NCBI RefSeq assembly: GCF_003119195.2
Contig: NZ_CP022253.1
Location: 1,630,001-1,694,000, forward strand
DNA from: Azospirillum baldaniorum
GTDB lineage: Bacteria; Pseudomonadota; Alphaproteobacteria; Azospirillales; Azospirillaceae
Direction: 5' to 3'
Length of the DNA: 64,000 bases
Positions 16,008 through 24,750 of the stretch are shown piece by piece; position 1 is the first letter of the stretch; each line of letters opens with the position of its first letter. A model generated the notes under the pieces. That model was not told the DNA's origin and ran no database searches. It was given only the letters and a program-made list of their open reading frames with translations. The translations under genes and the position numbers were made by a program.

Positions 16008-16421
16008 TCAGTCCGTCCGCCCGAGAACGGTCAGGATCAGGGCGCGAAGCGATTCGGGATCATAGGGCTTGGGGAGGAAATGCCAGCCCGCGGCGCGGAT
16101 CTCCGCCTGGGTGGCTGCGGACTCGTCGCCGGTGGTGATGATGACGGGCAGGGCGGAACCGACGTCCGCCAGAACTTCCCTGACCGACTCCGGCGCCTTG
16201 CCGTGCCGCCCCAGATGATAGTCGGCGACCAGGATGTCGGGGAGCGCCCCGCCGTTCAGCGCGTCCAGGAGGGCGGCGGGCGTCGGGGCGCTGACCAACT
16301 GCATTCCCCAATCCTCGAACAGGGTTTCCATGCACAGGCACAACACCATGTCGTCCTCTAGAAGGGCGACGGTCAGTGTGCCGGAGCTTGCGGATCGGCC
16401 GGCGAGGGGGGCGTCGGTCAT
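16008..16421 (-). CDS. Single-domain response regulator (receiver only)
   Basis: The 137-residue protein is essentially one CheY-like receiver with an N-terminal extension of about 15 residues. The acidic pocket is EDD (22-24), the phospho-acceptor is Asp67 in LVADYHLG, the switch Thr is in IITTGDE (96-97) and the conserved Lys is Lys118 in FLPKPY. There is no output domain. In alphaproteobacteria such proteins act in phosphorelays or as phosphate sinks. It is encoded between two Crp/Fnr-type genes, convergent with the first, with no histidine kinase nearby. Confidence 0.88.
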   Translation of the reverse strand: MTDAPLAGRSASSGTLTVALLEDDMVLCLCMETLFEDWGMQLVSAPTPAALLDALNGGALPDILVADYHLGRHGKAPESVREVLADVGSALPVIITTGDESAATQAEIRAAGWHFLPKPYDPESLRALILTVLGRTD

Positions 16422-16657
16422 GCGTTATCCAATGAACAGCGGGGTAAACCGGTGAACAGCAGGACGGCGATGCCGGTTGCCCGATACCGTCCGTCCAGTC
16501 TGTTTGGGAAAGCTGTTGCGGGGGGTGGCCGCTGTCCGCTCCGTGGTCGGTCTGCTTGGTTATCTGTGCAGGTAATTAAGATTCTATATCGAACGGCGCG
16601 CCGACGCATTGTCATAGGTTAATCGGAAGGGAATATCGAAGAGGATCGAAAAATCGG

Positions 16658-17452
16658 TCAGTCCCCCGCGCGCTTCCGGTCGGTCTTGGCATCCAAGGCG
16701 TGCTCCAGCTGCTTGGGCGCCTGGATCAGGTGCAGGTACAGTTCGTCGAACTGGCCGACGGAGGCGAGCTGCTTCACGTCGTGGACGGTGATCTGCTGTC
16801 CGGCCAGATCGATCAGCCCGATGTCGCGCAGCCGCCGGAGCGTCCGGTTGATGTGGACGATGCTGAGCCCCAGCGCGTCGGCCAGGATTTCCTGGGTGAC
16901 CGGCAGGGTGAAGCGTCCCTCCTCGACCAGGCCGACGATGCTCAGCCGCCGCAGCAGTTCGACGATCAGGTGGGCGGTGCGCTCCAACGCGGTGCGGCGC
17001 CCGACGCTGAGGAGGCGTTCGGCGATGATCGCCTCCTCCTTGGCGCCCGACCAGGCGAGGGCGGCGGCCAGGCGGGGGAAGAGCTTGAACAGTTCGATGA
17101 TCCGTTCCGGCTGGAAGTTGGCGACCTCCGCCGGGGTCAGGGTGGTGACGCCATGGTCCGCCGTCTCGAACAGGTTGCAGTAAAAGCCGATGATGTCCCC
17201 GGGCAGGACAAAATTGACGACCTGCCGACGCCCGTCGGGAAGCGCTTTGTGACGGATTGCCCAACCTTTGCGCATCACTCGCACGCAACCGTAGCGTTCG
17301 CCCTGCTGGAGAAGATCGGATCGCGAACCGTGCCGGGTAACATTGCGCTCCAACTCGTTGAGGAAACTCTTCTCCTCATCTGTCAAGCTCATGTAACTCG
17401 TTATCTTGCGTCCCAGTGGAGATGACGGTATGTTGGCCTGGGCGCGGGTCAT
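16658..17452 (-). CDS. Crp/Fnr-type transcriptional regulator
   Basis: A 264-residue regulator with an N-terminal sensor jelly roll (GERYGCVRVMRKGWAIRHK, then GDIIGFYCNLF) and a C-terminal helix-turn-helix with TQEILADALGLSIVHINRTLRRLRDIGLI at about residues 175-203. The sensor lacks the four-cysteine cluster of FNR and the strict cAMP cassette, resembling the many alphaproteobacterial Crp-like regulators with unknown signal. Length is slightly above the usual 230-240 because of a C-terminal helix of about 30 residues rich in Lys/Asp. A 222-base gap separates it from the divergent gene at 17675. Confidence 0.88.
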   Translation of the reverse strand: MTRAQANIPSSPLGRKITSYMSLTDEEKSFLNELERNVTRHGSRSDLLQQGERYGCVRVMRKGWAIRHKALPDGRRQVVNFVLPGDIIGFYCNLFETADHGVTTLTPAEVANFQPERIIELFKLFPRLAAALAWSGAKEEAIIAERLLSVGRRTALERTAHLIVELLRRLSIVGLVEEGRFTLPVTQEILADALGLSIVHINRTLRRLRDIGLIDLAGQQITVHDVKQLASVGQFDELYLHLIQAPKQLEHALDAKTDRKRAGD

Positions 17453-17674
17453 TTCTGTTCCAGCCTTTGATCGTCCAATTGTTATGGCCCCGAAGCGAGT
17501 GCCACTGCCAGCCCAATTCCGGGCGGCCTCGAACGATTAAGCCAAACGATAAAACCATCTATAACATAGGTTAATGGTGGTTAGATTTTCTCGACCGGAC
17601 AGGTGAGGGATCATATACAAAACTGTTGGTGGCATTGGCCGTATGGGGTTTTGAACGGCCGTCGGTGGTAACAG

Positions 17675-17977
17675 ATGAGTGCGGGGGGCGGCATGGCGGC
17701 GGAGCGGGATGCGGCGGGACTGGCTGCCCTCTCGATTTGTGAATCCCTTATGCTCGCATTGGTGGAACGCGGTGTTTTACGGCTCGAGGAAGCGCATGCC
17801 GCGCTTGAGGACGCCGCTGCCGCCCACCAGAATCGCGATCCAAAGGGCGAGGATCCAAATCTGCATCGCGTGGCGTTGCAGATCGTCGAGCGCCTGATGA
17901 TCCAGGTGAACGCCACCCATCCCGCGTCGGTGCAGATCGGGATCGGGCAGATGGCAGACGGCGGTTCCCAGGACTGA
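17675..17977 (+). CDS. Small hypothetical helical protein
   Basis: 100 residues, no signal peptide and no membrane segment. The pattern ICESLMLALVERGVLRLEEAHAALEDAAAAH followed by HRVALQIVERLM suggests two or three amphipathic helices, perhaps a small dimerising protein. Base composition and codon use agree with real genes, and a strong terminator follows, which supports expression. The ribosome site is poor (GGTGGTAAC). I do not know the family or role. Confidence 0.62.
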   Translation: MSAGGGMAAERDAAGLAALSICESLMLALVERGVLRLEEAHAALEDAAAAHQNRDPKGEDPNLHRVALQIVERLMIQVNATHPASVQIGIGQMADGGSQD

Positions 17978-18009
17978 GAACGCGTACAGGACGCCTTTCC
18001 AGGCAAAAC

Positions 18010-18044
18010 GAAGAGAGCCCCGCCATCCCGGCGGGGCTCTCTTC
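18010..18044. terminator. Strong bidirectional terminator hairpin
   Basis: A 15-bp perfect stem (18010-18024 with 18030-18044; core AGAGAGCCCCGCC) and a five-base loop. It lies between the convergent ends of the small hypothetical gene (17977) and the glucan synthase gene (18086), so it can serve both. The flanking T/A runs are short. Confidence 0.85.
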
Positions 18045-18085
18045 ATGCTTGCGATTCGGGGTGGCGATCCGATGGGCGGGAGCGG

Positions 18086-20695
18086 TCAGTCCGCCCCGGC
18101 TCCGGCGGCTTCCGTGGGTTCCGGACGCCGCTTGCCCAGCCCGATGTTGGGGAAGGCGTTGATCAGGGCGGTGATGAAGGCCGACAGGTAGGGCAGCGAC
18201 TGCACGACCAGCAGGCCCGACCACATGAAGGCGTCGCGGTTCTCGTGACCGAACACCACCACGATGGCCAGAGCGGCGCCCCACAGGCCCAGAAGCAGCG
18301 CGATCTCCTCCCGCGCCATCAGGAAGGCCTGCATCAGCGCCGGCTGGTTCTCGCATTTCGGCGTGCGGACGAAGGGGCGCCCGGAGGTGAACATGCCCAG
18401 CCACATGGCGCGGCCCACCGTGTGGGTCAGGGCCATGCCGGCGATGGCCGCCCCGACCTTGTCCCAGAAGCCGCACTTCACCCGCGCTTCGTACAGCCAG
18501 AGCGAGGCGCCGACCTTGAAGGCGAAGACGCTGAGCGTCGGGATCATGAAGACGCTGGGCGGGAACTCGAAATACTTCGGGAAGGCCAGCAGGCCGAGCG
18601 ACCAGATGATGCCGGCGATGCCGAAGATCATGTGGGCGGCGTCGGCGAACCAGGGCAGCCAGCCGGTGATGAAGTGATACTTCTGCCCGGCGGTCAGGCG
18701 CGGGCCGCCCGGCAGCAGGTCGCGCCAGTGGTGCTTGAGGATCTGCACGGCGCCATAGGCCCAGCGGAAGCGCTGAGTCTTGTAGGCGGAGAAGCTGTCG
18801 GGGACGAGGCCCTTGCCGTAGCTCTCCGGCATGTAGACGGCCTCGTACTTGTGCTCGAACAGGCGCAGGCCGAGGTCGGCGTCCTCGGTGATGCACCACT
18901 CGCCCCAGCGGCCGACCTCCTCCAGCGCCGACTTGCGGATGATGGTCATGGTGCCGTGCTGGATGATTGCGTTGCGCTCGTTGCGCTGGATCATGCCGAT
19001 GTGGAAGAAGCCGGCGTATTCCCAGTTGATCATCCGCTGGAACAGGTCATGGCTCCAGTCCCGGTAGTCCTGCGGGGACTGCACGAAGCCGACCTCCGGC
19101 CGGTTGAAATGGGGAATGGTCGCCTTCAGCCAGTCGGGATGGACCTGATAGTCGCTGTCGATGACGGCGATGTGCTGGGCGTCCGGCGCCGTCTGGGCGA
19201 GCCCGAAGTTCAGCGCGCCGGCCTTGAAGCCCGGCCAGTTGTCCAGGTGGAAGAAGCGGAACTTCGGCCCGAGCTTGCGACAGTATTCCTCGACCGGGCG
19301 CCACACCGCCGGGTCCTTGGTGTTGTTGTCGAGCAGCAGGACCTCGTAGTTCGGGTAGTCCAACCGGGCCAGCGCGTCCAGAGTCTCCATGACCATGTGC
19401 GGCGGCTCGTTGTAGCAGGGCACATGGATGGAAACCTTCGGCGCGTTGGGCAGGGGTGCCGCCGAGCAGGGCTGGAACTTGCGCTTGAAGCGGTCCTGCC
19501 AGACGACCTCGGTCAGCTCGAGCCCGTCGATCAGCATGACGGCGAGCAGGACGAGCTGGCAGAAGACCAGGATGCCCCAGGCGATCTCCGTGGTGGTGGC
19601 GAGGCCGGCGACGCTGGCCGCAGTGAAGGTGAAGACCAGCACCGACGACACGCCCTGGATCATCGCGCCGTAGAAGACCTGCCCGCCGAACTTCAGGTCG
19701 CCGCCGCGGCGCCACAGGAAGAAGACGAGCGGCAGGAAGCCCACCGCGATGGAGATGCCGCAGAGCAGCGGCCAGTTCCGCAGCTCCGTCACCTCGCCGA
19801 TCATCGGGAACTTCGGCTTGCGCCACGCGTCCCACAGGCCCCAGCTGGTGCCGGCGGTGCCTTCGATCTCGCGCTTCCAGGGCTGGTCGAAGGCCTCCAT
19901 GATGAAGTAGTCGAGCTTGTTCTGCGCCGCGACGTTCAGGAAGGTGCGGATGAACTTGGCCTGGTTGACTTGGCTCGCCTCGGCGCCGCGGCGCCACGGG
20001 CCGTCGGCCGGCCAGCCGATTTCCGAGATCAGGATGTGCTTGTTCGGGAACTTGGTCTTCAGCTCGTTGTAGCGGAACATGGCGTAATCGACCGACTGGT
20101 CGGCGGGCACGCCTTCCCAGTAGGGCAGCAGGTGGACGGCCAGGAAGTCCACCGCGTCGGCCAGTTCCGGATGCTCCAGCCAGACGTGCCACGGCTCCGC
20201 GGTGGAGACCGGGACGTTGACCTTCTTCTTCACGCGCTTGATGTATTCGATGGCCTGCGGGACGGTGACGTCGGCGCGCAGGATCGCCTCGTTGCCGACC
20301 AGGACGCGGCGGACGTTGTTGTTGTCGCGCGCCAGCTTGATCAGGCCGTTGATCTCCGGCTCGTCGATCTCCGGCTTGCCGGCGATCCAGGCGCCCGCGG
20401 TGATCGGAATCCCGTACTTGCGGGCGATGGGCGCCGTCTGCTCCGACCCGTCGGTGGTGGAGTAGATGCGCACCCCCTTGACCGACCCCTCCAGGGCCTT
20501 CATGTCCTTCTCGATGTCCTCCGCCGAGGCCTTGTCGCCCTTGGACGGGCTCTTGTCCGGGTGGAAGGGCGTGTAGCCGACGCCGCTGATGGCGCCGCCC
20601 CAGGACCGTTCGGCGACCGGGCGGTTCCACAGCGCCCAGACTCCGATGTTGCCCAGGATCACGAGAAGAAGAGCCGCGATCGCCGACTTGCGCAT
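18086..20695 (-). CDS. GH17-GT2 fusion: membrane beta-glucan synthase/glucosyltransferase
   Basis: An 869-residue protein started at ATG 20695 (MRKSAIAALLLVILGNIGVW, a signal-anchor helix); an upstream TTG would add seven residues. Residues about 30-310 are a glycoside hydrolase 17 domain with the acid/base Glu136 in VGNEAIL and the nucleophile Glu225 in ISEIGWP. After two or three membrane helices comes a GT2 domain with DSDYQ, TEDADLG and the processive-synthase motif QRFRW, then more helices. This architecture is that of NdvB-like (1,3)-beta-glucan synthase/transglycosylases. It probably polymerises UDP-glucose and remodels the glucan in the periplasm (cyclic or branched beta-glucan). Monocistronic. 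Confidence 0.9.
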   Translation of the reverse strand: MRKSAIAALLLVILGNIGVWALWNRPVAERSWGGAISGVGYTPFHPDKSPSKGDKASAEDIEKDMKALEGSVKGVRIYSTTDGSEQTAPIARKYGIPITAGAWIAGKPEIDEPEINGLIKLARDNNNVRRVLVGNEAILRADVTVPQAIEYIKRVKKKVNVPVSTAEPWHVWLEHPELADAVDFLAVHLLPYWEGVPADQSVDYAMFRYNELKTKFPNKHILISEIGWPADGPWRRGAEASQVNQAKFIRTFLNVAAQNKLDYFIMEAFDQPWKREIEGTAGTSWGLWDAWRKPKFPMIGEVTELRNWPLLCGISIAVGFLPLVFFLWRRGGDLKFGGQVFYGAMIQGVSSVLVFTFTAASVAGLATTTEIAWGILVFCQLVLLAVMLIDGLELTEVVWQDRFKRKFQPCSAAPLPNAPKVSIHVPCYNEPPHMVMETLDALARLDYPNYEVLLLDNNTKDPAVWRPVEEYCRKLGPKFRFFHLDNWPGFKAGALNFGLAQTAPDAQHIAVIDSDYQVHPDWLKATIPHFNRPEVGFVQSPQDYRDWSHDLFQRMINWEYAGFFHIGMIQRNERNAIIQHGTMTIIRKSALEEVGRWGEWCITEDADLGLRLFEHKYEAVYMPESYGKGLVPDSFSAYKTQRFRWAYGAVQILKHHWRDLLPGGPRLTAGQKYHFITGWLPWFADAAHMIFGIAGIIWSLGLLAFPKYFEFPPSVFMIPTLSVFAFKVGASLWLYEARVKCGFWDKVGAAIAGMALTHTVGRAMWLGMFTSGRPFVRTPKCENQPALMQAFLMAREEIALLLGLWGAALAIVVVFGHENRDAFMWSGLLVVQSLPYLSAFITALINAFPNIGLGKRRPEPTEAAGAGAD

Positions 20696-21120
20696 GACCG
20701 TCTTTCTTTGTCCCAAACGTCTGCCGACCGTCCTGGCTTTGTCCGCCCCGGCCGGGCATCTTTCAATTCAGCGAAGGGGTTCAACCGGATCGGCACGCAG
20801 GGGGACTCGCCGCCCCGACACCGCCTTCGGACCGAACACCCGTACCCACCACCCTGGTTGCAGGACACGTCTCAATCCGCCGCGCGATCCGTATAAGCCG
20901 GAAGACCGAACGCCTCCGACCGGAACATCACCGGACCGAATAAAGATCGTGCGGCAGTTTATACATTTTTCCTAGTCCCGCAACCAGTCCCACTCCGACG
21001 CGCCGATGCCCAGGCCTGCAGCGGCGGCAATCCCCACTGGACGAACGCACCGGATGGGCGTTTTCTTCCCCGCACACCGCAAGGAAATCCTTACCGGCCG
21101 AAGGGAAGACACGGGACCCC
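20696..21120. other. Intergenic region between glucan synthase and HIT genes
   Basis: 425 bases hold the divergent promoters. An AT-rich patch around 20937-20970 (minus strand TATAAA near 20960) is the best promoter candidate for the glucan synthase. I see no gene, RNA or significant repeat here; the frames crossing it are shadows with no ribosome site. Confidence 0.4.
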
Positions 21121-21534
21121 ATGACGATGTTCCATCTGCATGACCGTTTGCAGGCCGATACCGCCCCGATCGCGGAATGGCCGCTGTGCCGCGTCCTCTT
21201 GATGGACAACCGGGTGTGGCCGTGGCTGATCCTGGTCCCCGCCCGGCATGGCCTGACGGAGATCCACCAGCTGTCCCGTGAGGACCAGCACCGGCTGGTG
21301 GACGAGATCGCCCTGGCCTCGCGCACGCTGGAAACCCTGTTCAGCCCGGACAAGATCAACGTCGGGGCCCTGGGCAATCTGGTTCCGCAACTTCATATCC
21401 ACGTCATCGCCCGCTCCAGGACGGACCCGGCGTGGCCGGGGCCGGTGTGGGGGTCGGGCTTCGCGGAGCGCTACAGCCCGGAGGAGCGGGACAGCCTTAT
21501 CCGAAAGATCGGGGAGAGGTTGGGCCAAAAGTGA
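21121..21534 (+). CDS. HIT family protein
   Basis: A 137-residue histidine-triad protein. The family motif appears as PQLHIHVIAR, with the nucleotide-binding loop MDNRVWPWLILVPARHGLTEIH before it. HIT proteins hydrolyse or transfer nucleotides from AMP-lysine-type or dinucleoside substrates; the exact substrate is unknown here. The triad is shortened at its third position (HIHVIAR has two His, followed by Arg), as in other bacterial members of this branch. Start at the first ATG (21121); an alternative at 21127 is two codons later. Confidence 0.88.
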   Translation: MTMFHLHDRLQADTAPIAEWPLCRVLLMDNRVWPWLILVPARHGLTEIHQLSREDQHRLVDEIALASRTLETLFSPDKINVGALGNLVPQLHIHVIARSRTDPAWPGPVWGSGFAERYSPEERDSLIRKIGERLGQK

Positions 21535-21655
21535 GGCCCGACAAAGCCGAACGCGGCGGGCGCTCCTCCTTTTGCGGCCAAGCGAGGGCGTGACGTTTCT
21601 CCTGCGGCCCTGTTTACGGTCGCTGAAACATTCACCGATCGAAGGAGAAGGCACC

Positions 21656-21832
21656 ATGAACACCGACCGCATCACCGGTGCCGGCAAGGAGCTGAAGGGC
21701 GAAGTCAAGAAGCAGGCCGGCGACCTGACCGGCAACCGGGATCTGAAGGACGAGGGCCGCGCCGACAAGGCCGAGGGCAAGCTGGACAAGGTCGTCGGCA
21801 AGGTGAAGGACATCCTCAAAGGCGACAAGTGA
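21656..21832 (+). CDS. CsbD family stress protein
   Basis: 58 residues of typical CsbD sequence: NTDRITGAGKELKGEVKKQAGDLTG followed by DEGRADKAEGKLDKVVGKVKDILKG. Highly charged and without cysteine. Members are induced by general stress or stationary phase, but the molecular role is unknown. A strong ribosome site (GAAGGAGAAG) precedes it. The stop overlaps the ATG of the next small gene (TGATG), so the two are translationally coupled. Confidence 0.92.
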   Translation: MNTDRITGAGKELKGEVKKQAGDLTGNRDLKDEGRADKAEGKLDKVVGKVKDILKGDK

Positions 21833-22014
21833 TGGGCGCGGATGAGCGGGGGCACCGCAAGGACGATGCCCCGTCCGACGCCGCTCAGCGGATCGAGGAC
21901 AAGCTCATCGAGGAAACCGGGCAAGCCTCGGGCAACCCCGACAAGCCTGTCCAGGACAAGTTCGATGAGCTGGGCGAAAAGCCCGATATCAAGAAGAAGA
22001 GCTTGCGGGACTAG
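21832..22014 (+). CDS. Small charged protein coupled to CsbD
   Basis: A 60-residue, very polar, acidic/basic-rich product (MGADERGHRKDDAPSDAA, then IEDKLIEETGQASGNPDKPVQDKF, ending KKKSLRD). Its ATG overlaps the CsbD stop by one base, and a perfect terminator follows six bases after its own stop, so csbD and this gene form a two-gene unit. It has no signal peptide, membrane segment or cysteine and is probably intrinsically disordered. No family is recognised; a stress role is inferred from the partner only. Confidence 0.72.
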   Translation: MGADERGHRKDDAPSDAAQRIEDKLIEETGQASGNPDKPVQDKFDELGEKPDIKKKSLRD

Positions 22015-22020
22015 GAATCG

Positions 22021-22048
22021 CCCCCTTCCATCCGGAAGGGGGTTTTTC
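22021..22048 (+). terminator. Intrinsic terminator of the csbD unit
   Basis: A perfect 9-bp stem (CCCCCTTCC 22021-22029, GGAAGGGGG 22034-22042) with a four-base loop, followed by TTTTTCTTT. A textbook Rho-independent terminator for the plus strand. Confidence 0.95.
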
Positions 22049-22052
22049 TTTG

Positions 22053-22526
22053 TCACTCAACGGCGATCTGCGCCTCGACCCGCACCGGGAAATTCACCGA
22101 ATTGGCGATGAAGCATTTCTCGTGGGCCTCGTGGTGCAGGGCCACGGCCTTGGCGGAATCGCTTCCGGGGGCGAGGGTGACCTGGGGGCGCAGGACGACG
22201 TCGGTAAAGCGTCCGCCGCCGTGCGCCTCCTCGGCCATCGTTCCGGCGGCCTCGTCCGTGTAGGCGGTCACGCTGACGCCGTTCACGGCGCATAGATGCA
22301 GGTACCACAGCATGTGGCAGGCCGAGAGCGAGGCCACGAGCATGTCCTCGGGATTGTAGCGCGTGGGATCACCGCGGAAGGCCGGGTCGGACGAGCCGGG
22401 GATCGGCGGCTTGCCGGGCGCGGTGATCTCAAGATCGCGGCTGTACGCCTTGTAGCCCGAGGTTCCGGTTCCCTGGTTGCCGGTCCAGGTCACCGTCGTG
22501 CCGTACTGGTGTTCGCGCCCTGACAT
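22053..22526 (-). CDS. OsmC family peroxiredoxin-like protein
   Basis: 157 residues from ATG 22526, which follows CCGGAGGGACC; the frame is open further upstream but that part has no signal. The sequence has NPEDMLVASLSACHMLWYLHLCAV and HEAHEKCFIANSV, containing the two OsmC cysteines (in SACHM and EKCFI) and the conserved Glu/Arg environment. OsmC proteins reduce organic hydroperoxides in the cytoplasm. It is convergent with the csbD unit and uses the same stress-gene neighbourhood. Confidence 0.92.
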   Translation of the reverse strand: MSGREHQYGTTVTWTGNQGTGTSGYKAYSRDLEITAPGKPPIPGSSDPAFRGDPTRYNPEDMLVASLSACHMLWYLHLCAVNGVSVTAYTDEAAGTMAEEAHGGGRFTDVVLRPQVTLAPGSDSAKAVALHHEAHEKCFIANSVNFPVRVEAQIAVE

Positions 22527-22593
22527 TGGTCCCTCCGGATGTGTTTCCGGGAGGGTAACCGCGGTCACCGCCGCTGAAAAGAAAACGGGCCAT

Positions 22594-22624
22594 AAAAAAA
22601 GCGGGAGGGCCGAAGCCCTCCCGC
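22594..22624 (-). terminator. Intrinsic terminator of typA
   Basis: A perfect 10-bp stem (GCGGGAGGGC 22601-22610, GCCCTCCCGC 22615-22624) with a four-base loop. On the minus strand it is followed by seven Ts (22600-22594). It is placed 29 bases after the typA stop. Confidence 0.95.
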
Positions 22625-22652
22625 GATCTCAACGCTGCCTTGCCCGTCAGCC

Positions 22653-24479
22653 TCAGCTGGCTTCGGCGGCGCGGGCGTGGCGCTTGCGCTCGTTCGGGTC
22701 GAGGTAGCGCTTGCGCAGGCGGATGGACTTCGGCGTCACCTCGACCAGCTCGTCGTCGCCGATGTAGGACAGGGCGCGCTCCAGCGTCATCTGGATCGGC
22801 GGGGTCAGGCGGACCGCCTCGTCCTTGCTGGTGGTGCGGATGTTGGTGAGCTGCTTGCCCTTGATGACGTTGACTTCGAGGTCGTTGCCGCGGGTGTGCT
22901 CACCGATGATCATGCCCTGATAGACCGGAACGCCCGGATCGATCAGCATCGGGCCGCGATCTTCCAGGTTCCACAGCGCGTAGGCGACCGCGGTGCCGTC
23001 GGCGTTGGAGATCAGCACGCCGGTGCGCCGGCCGGCGATCGTGCCCTTGTAAGGGGCGTAGCCGTGGAACAGCCGGTTCATGATGCCGGTGCCGCGGGTG
23101 TCGGTCAGGAACTCGCCCTGATAGCCGATCAGGCCGCGCGACGGGGCGTGGAAGACGATGCGGGTCTTGTTGCCGCCCGACGGACGCATCTCGATGAGGT
23201 CCGCCTTGCGCTCCGCCATCTTCTGCACGACGGTGCCGGAGAACTCCTCGTCCACGTCGACGACGACTTCCTCGATCGGCTCCAGGCGCTGGCCGTTCAG
23301 CGGGTCGGTCTTGAACAGCACGCGCGGGCGGCTGATGGCCAGCTCGTAGCCCTCGCGGCGCATCGTCTCGATCAGGATGCCGAGCTGCAGTTCGCCGCGG
23401 CCGGCCACCTCGAAGGCGTCGCCGCCCTCGGTGTCGCTGACGCGCAGGGCGACATTGCCTTCGGCCTCGCGCATCAGGCGGTCGCGGATCATGCGGCTGG
23501 TGACCTTGTCACCCTCGCGGCCGGCCAGCGGGCTGTCGTTGACCGAGAAGGTCATCGCCAGGGTGGGCGGGTCGATCGGCTGGGCGGCCAGCGGCTCGGC
23601 CACTTCCGGCGCGCAGATGGTGTCGGCCACGGTGGTGGTGGTCAGGCCGGCCAGGGCGACGATGTCGCCGGCGTGCGCCTCGTCCACCGGAACGCGCTCC
23701 AGGCCGCGGAAGGCCAGCACCTTGCTGATGCGGGCGTTCTCGATCAGCTTGCCGTCGCGGCTCAGCGACTTGATGGCCATGTTGACCTTGACGCTGCCGG
23801 TCTGGATGCGGCCGGTCAGGATGCGGCCCAGATAGGGGTTCGCCTCCAGCGTGGTCGCCAGCATGGCGAAGGGCAGGTCCTCTTCCACCTTGGGCGGCGG
23901 GACGTGGTCGCGGATCAGCTCGAACAGCGGGGTCAGCGTCTCGCGGGCGCCGTTCTCCAGGTCCGTGGTCGCCCAGCCGTTGCGGCCCGAGGCGAACAGG
24001 GTCGGGAAGTCGAGCTGCTCGTTCGAGGCGTCGAGCGAGGCGAACAGGTCGAACACCTCGTCATGCACCTCGTGCGGACGGCCGTCGGGACGGTCCACCT
24101 TGTTGATGACGACGATCGGGCGCAGGCCCAGCTTCAGCGCCTTGCCCAGCACGAACTTGGTCTGCGGCAGCGGCCCTTCGGCGGCATCGCAGAGCAGGAC
24201 CACGCCGTCCACCATGGAGAGGATGCGCTCGACCTCGCCGCCGAAATCGGCGTGGCCGGGGGTGTCCACGATGTTGATGCGCAGGTCGTTCCACAGGACC
24301 GACGTGCACTTGGCCAGGATGGTGATGCCGCGCTCGCGCTCCAGGTCGTTGGAGTCCATGGCGCGTTCGGCGACCTGCTGGTTCTCGCGGAACGAACCGG
24401 CCTGCTTGAGGAGCTGATCGACCAGGGTCGTCTTGCCGTGGTCGACGTGCGCGATGATGGCGACGTTACGAAGATTCAT
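22653..24479 (-). CDS. typA: Translational GTPase TypA/BipA
   Basis: 608 residues from ATG 24479 ([22 protein letters not shown]). The G1 motif AHVDHGKT is at 10-17, G3 [14 protein letters not shown] and G4 [11 protein letters not shown] follow, then EF-G-like domains and the TypA-specific C-terminal domain with [17 protein letters not shown]. TypA binds ribosomes and supports 50S assembly and growth in cold or stress. The frame remains open upstream to 24671 but that part is not TypA-like. It has its own promoter and leader (see entries) and is divergent from tamA. Confidence 0.97.
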   Translation of the reverse strand: MNLRNVAIIAHVDHGKTTLVDQLLKQAGSFRENQQVAERAMDSNDLERERGITILAKCTSVLWNDLRINIVDTPGHADFGGEVERILSMVDGVVLLCDAAEGPLPQTKFVLGKALKLGLRPIVVINKVDRPDGRPHEVHDEVFDLFASLDASNEQLDFPTLFASGRNGWATTDLENGARETLTPLFELIRDHVPPPKVEEDLPFAMLATTLEANPYLGRILTGRIQTGSVKVNMAIKSLSRDGKLIENARISKVLAFRGLERVPVDEAHAGDIVALAGLTTTTVADTICAPEVAEPLAAQPIDPPTLAMTFSVNDSPLAGREGDKVTSRMIRDRLMREAEGNVALRVSDTEGGDAFEVAGRGELQLGILIETMRREGYELAISRPRVLFKTDPLNGQRLEPIEEVVVDVDEEFSGTVVQKMAERKADLIEMRPSGGNKTRIVFHAPSRGLIGYQGEFLTDTRGTGIMNRLFHGYAPYKGTIAGRRTGVLISNADGTAVAYALWNLEDRGPMLIDPGVPVYQGMIIGEHTRGNDLEVNVIKGKQLTNIRTTSKDEAVRLTPPIQMTLERALSYIGDDELVEVTPKSIRLRKRYLDPNERKRHARAAEAS

Positions 24480-24561
24480 GTGTCGGGGACTCTTAAATCC
24501 GCTCTGGGGCTTCCGTTGCGCAATGCCGCCCCGACACCGCGGCACGTCGGCCGCGCACAAC

Positions 24562-24590
24562 AAAAAAACCCTCCGAGATCGATCGGGGGG
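24562..24590 (-). promoter_or_regulatory. Terminator-like hairpin in the typA leader
   Basis: On the minus strand CCCCCCGA (24590-24583) pairs with UCGGAGGG (24576-24569) with one mismatch and a six-base loop, and is followed directly by seven Ts (24568-24562). It lies only about 20-48 bases after the predicted transcription start and 83 bases before the typA ATG, so it would act as an attenuator rather than end an upstream gene (the upstream gene is divergent). Confidence 0.5.
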
Positions 24591-24616
24591 CTCTGCCGGG
24601 GAAACTGTTGCGACGC

Positions 24617-24644
24617 AATATAATGATCCAGCTTCATAACGCAA
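24617..24644 (-). promoter_or_regulatory. Candidate sigma-70 promoter of typA
   Basis: On the minus strand TTGCGT (24644-24639), a 16-base spacer and TATATT (24622-24617). Transcription would begin near 24610. It is the best -35/-10 pair in the typA-tamA gap. Confidence 0.55.
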
Positions 24645-24750
24645 GCGGCGTGGTGGGGGAAACTCGCCCAAAGCGCCTATGCGGAATTTCCTTGCGCCGT
24701 GGCGACCGAATCATTGGCGTCTGCGTCTCGGAATCCCACATGGTCCGGTG

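Noticed and set aside
18245..20896. An 883-codon open frame antisense to the glucan synthase gene
   Set aside because: It mirrors the codons of the real gene; the protein is rich in Arg/Gly/His/Asp repeats without any domain, and the opposite strand has full GH17 and GT2 motifs.
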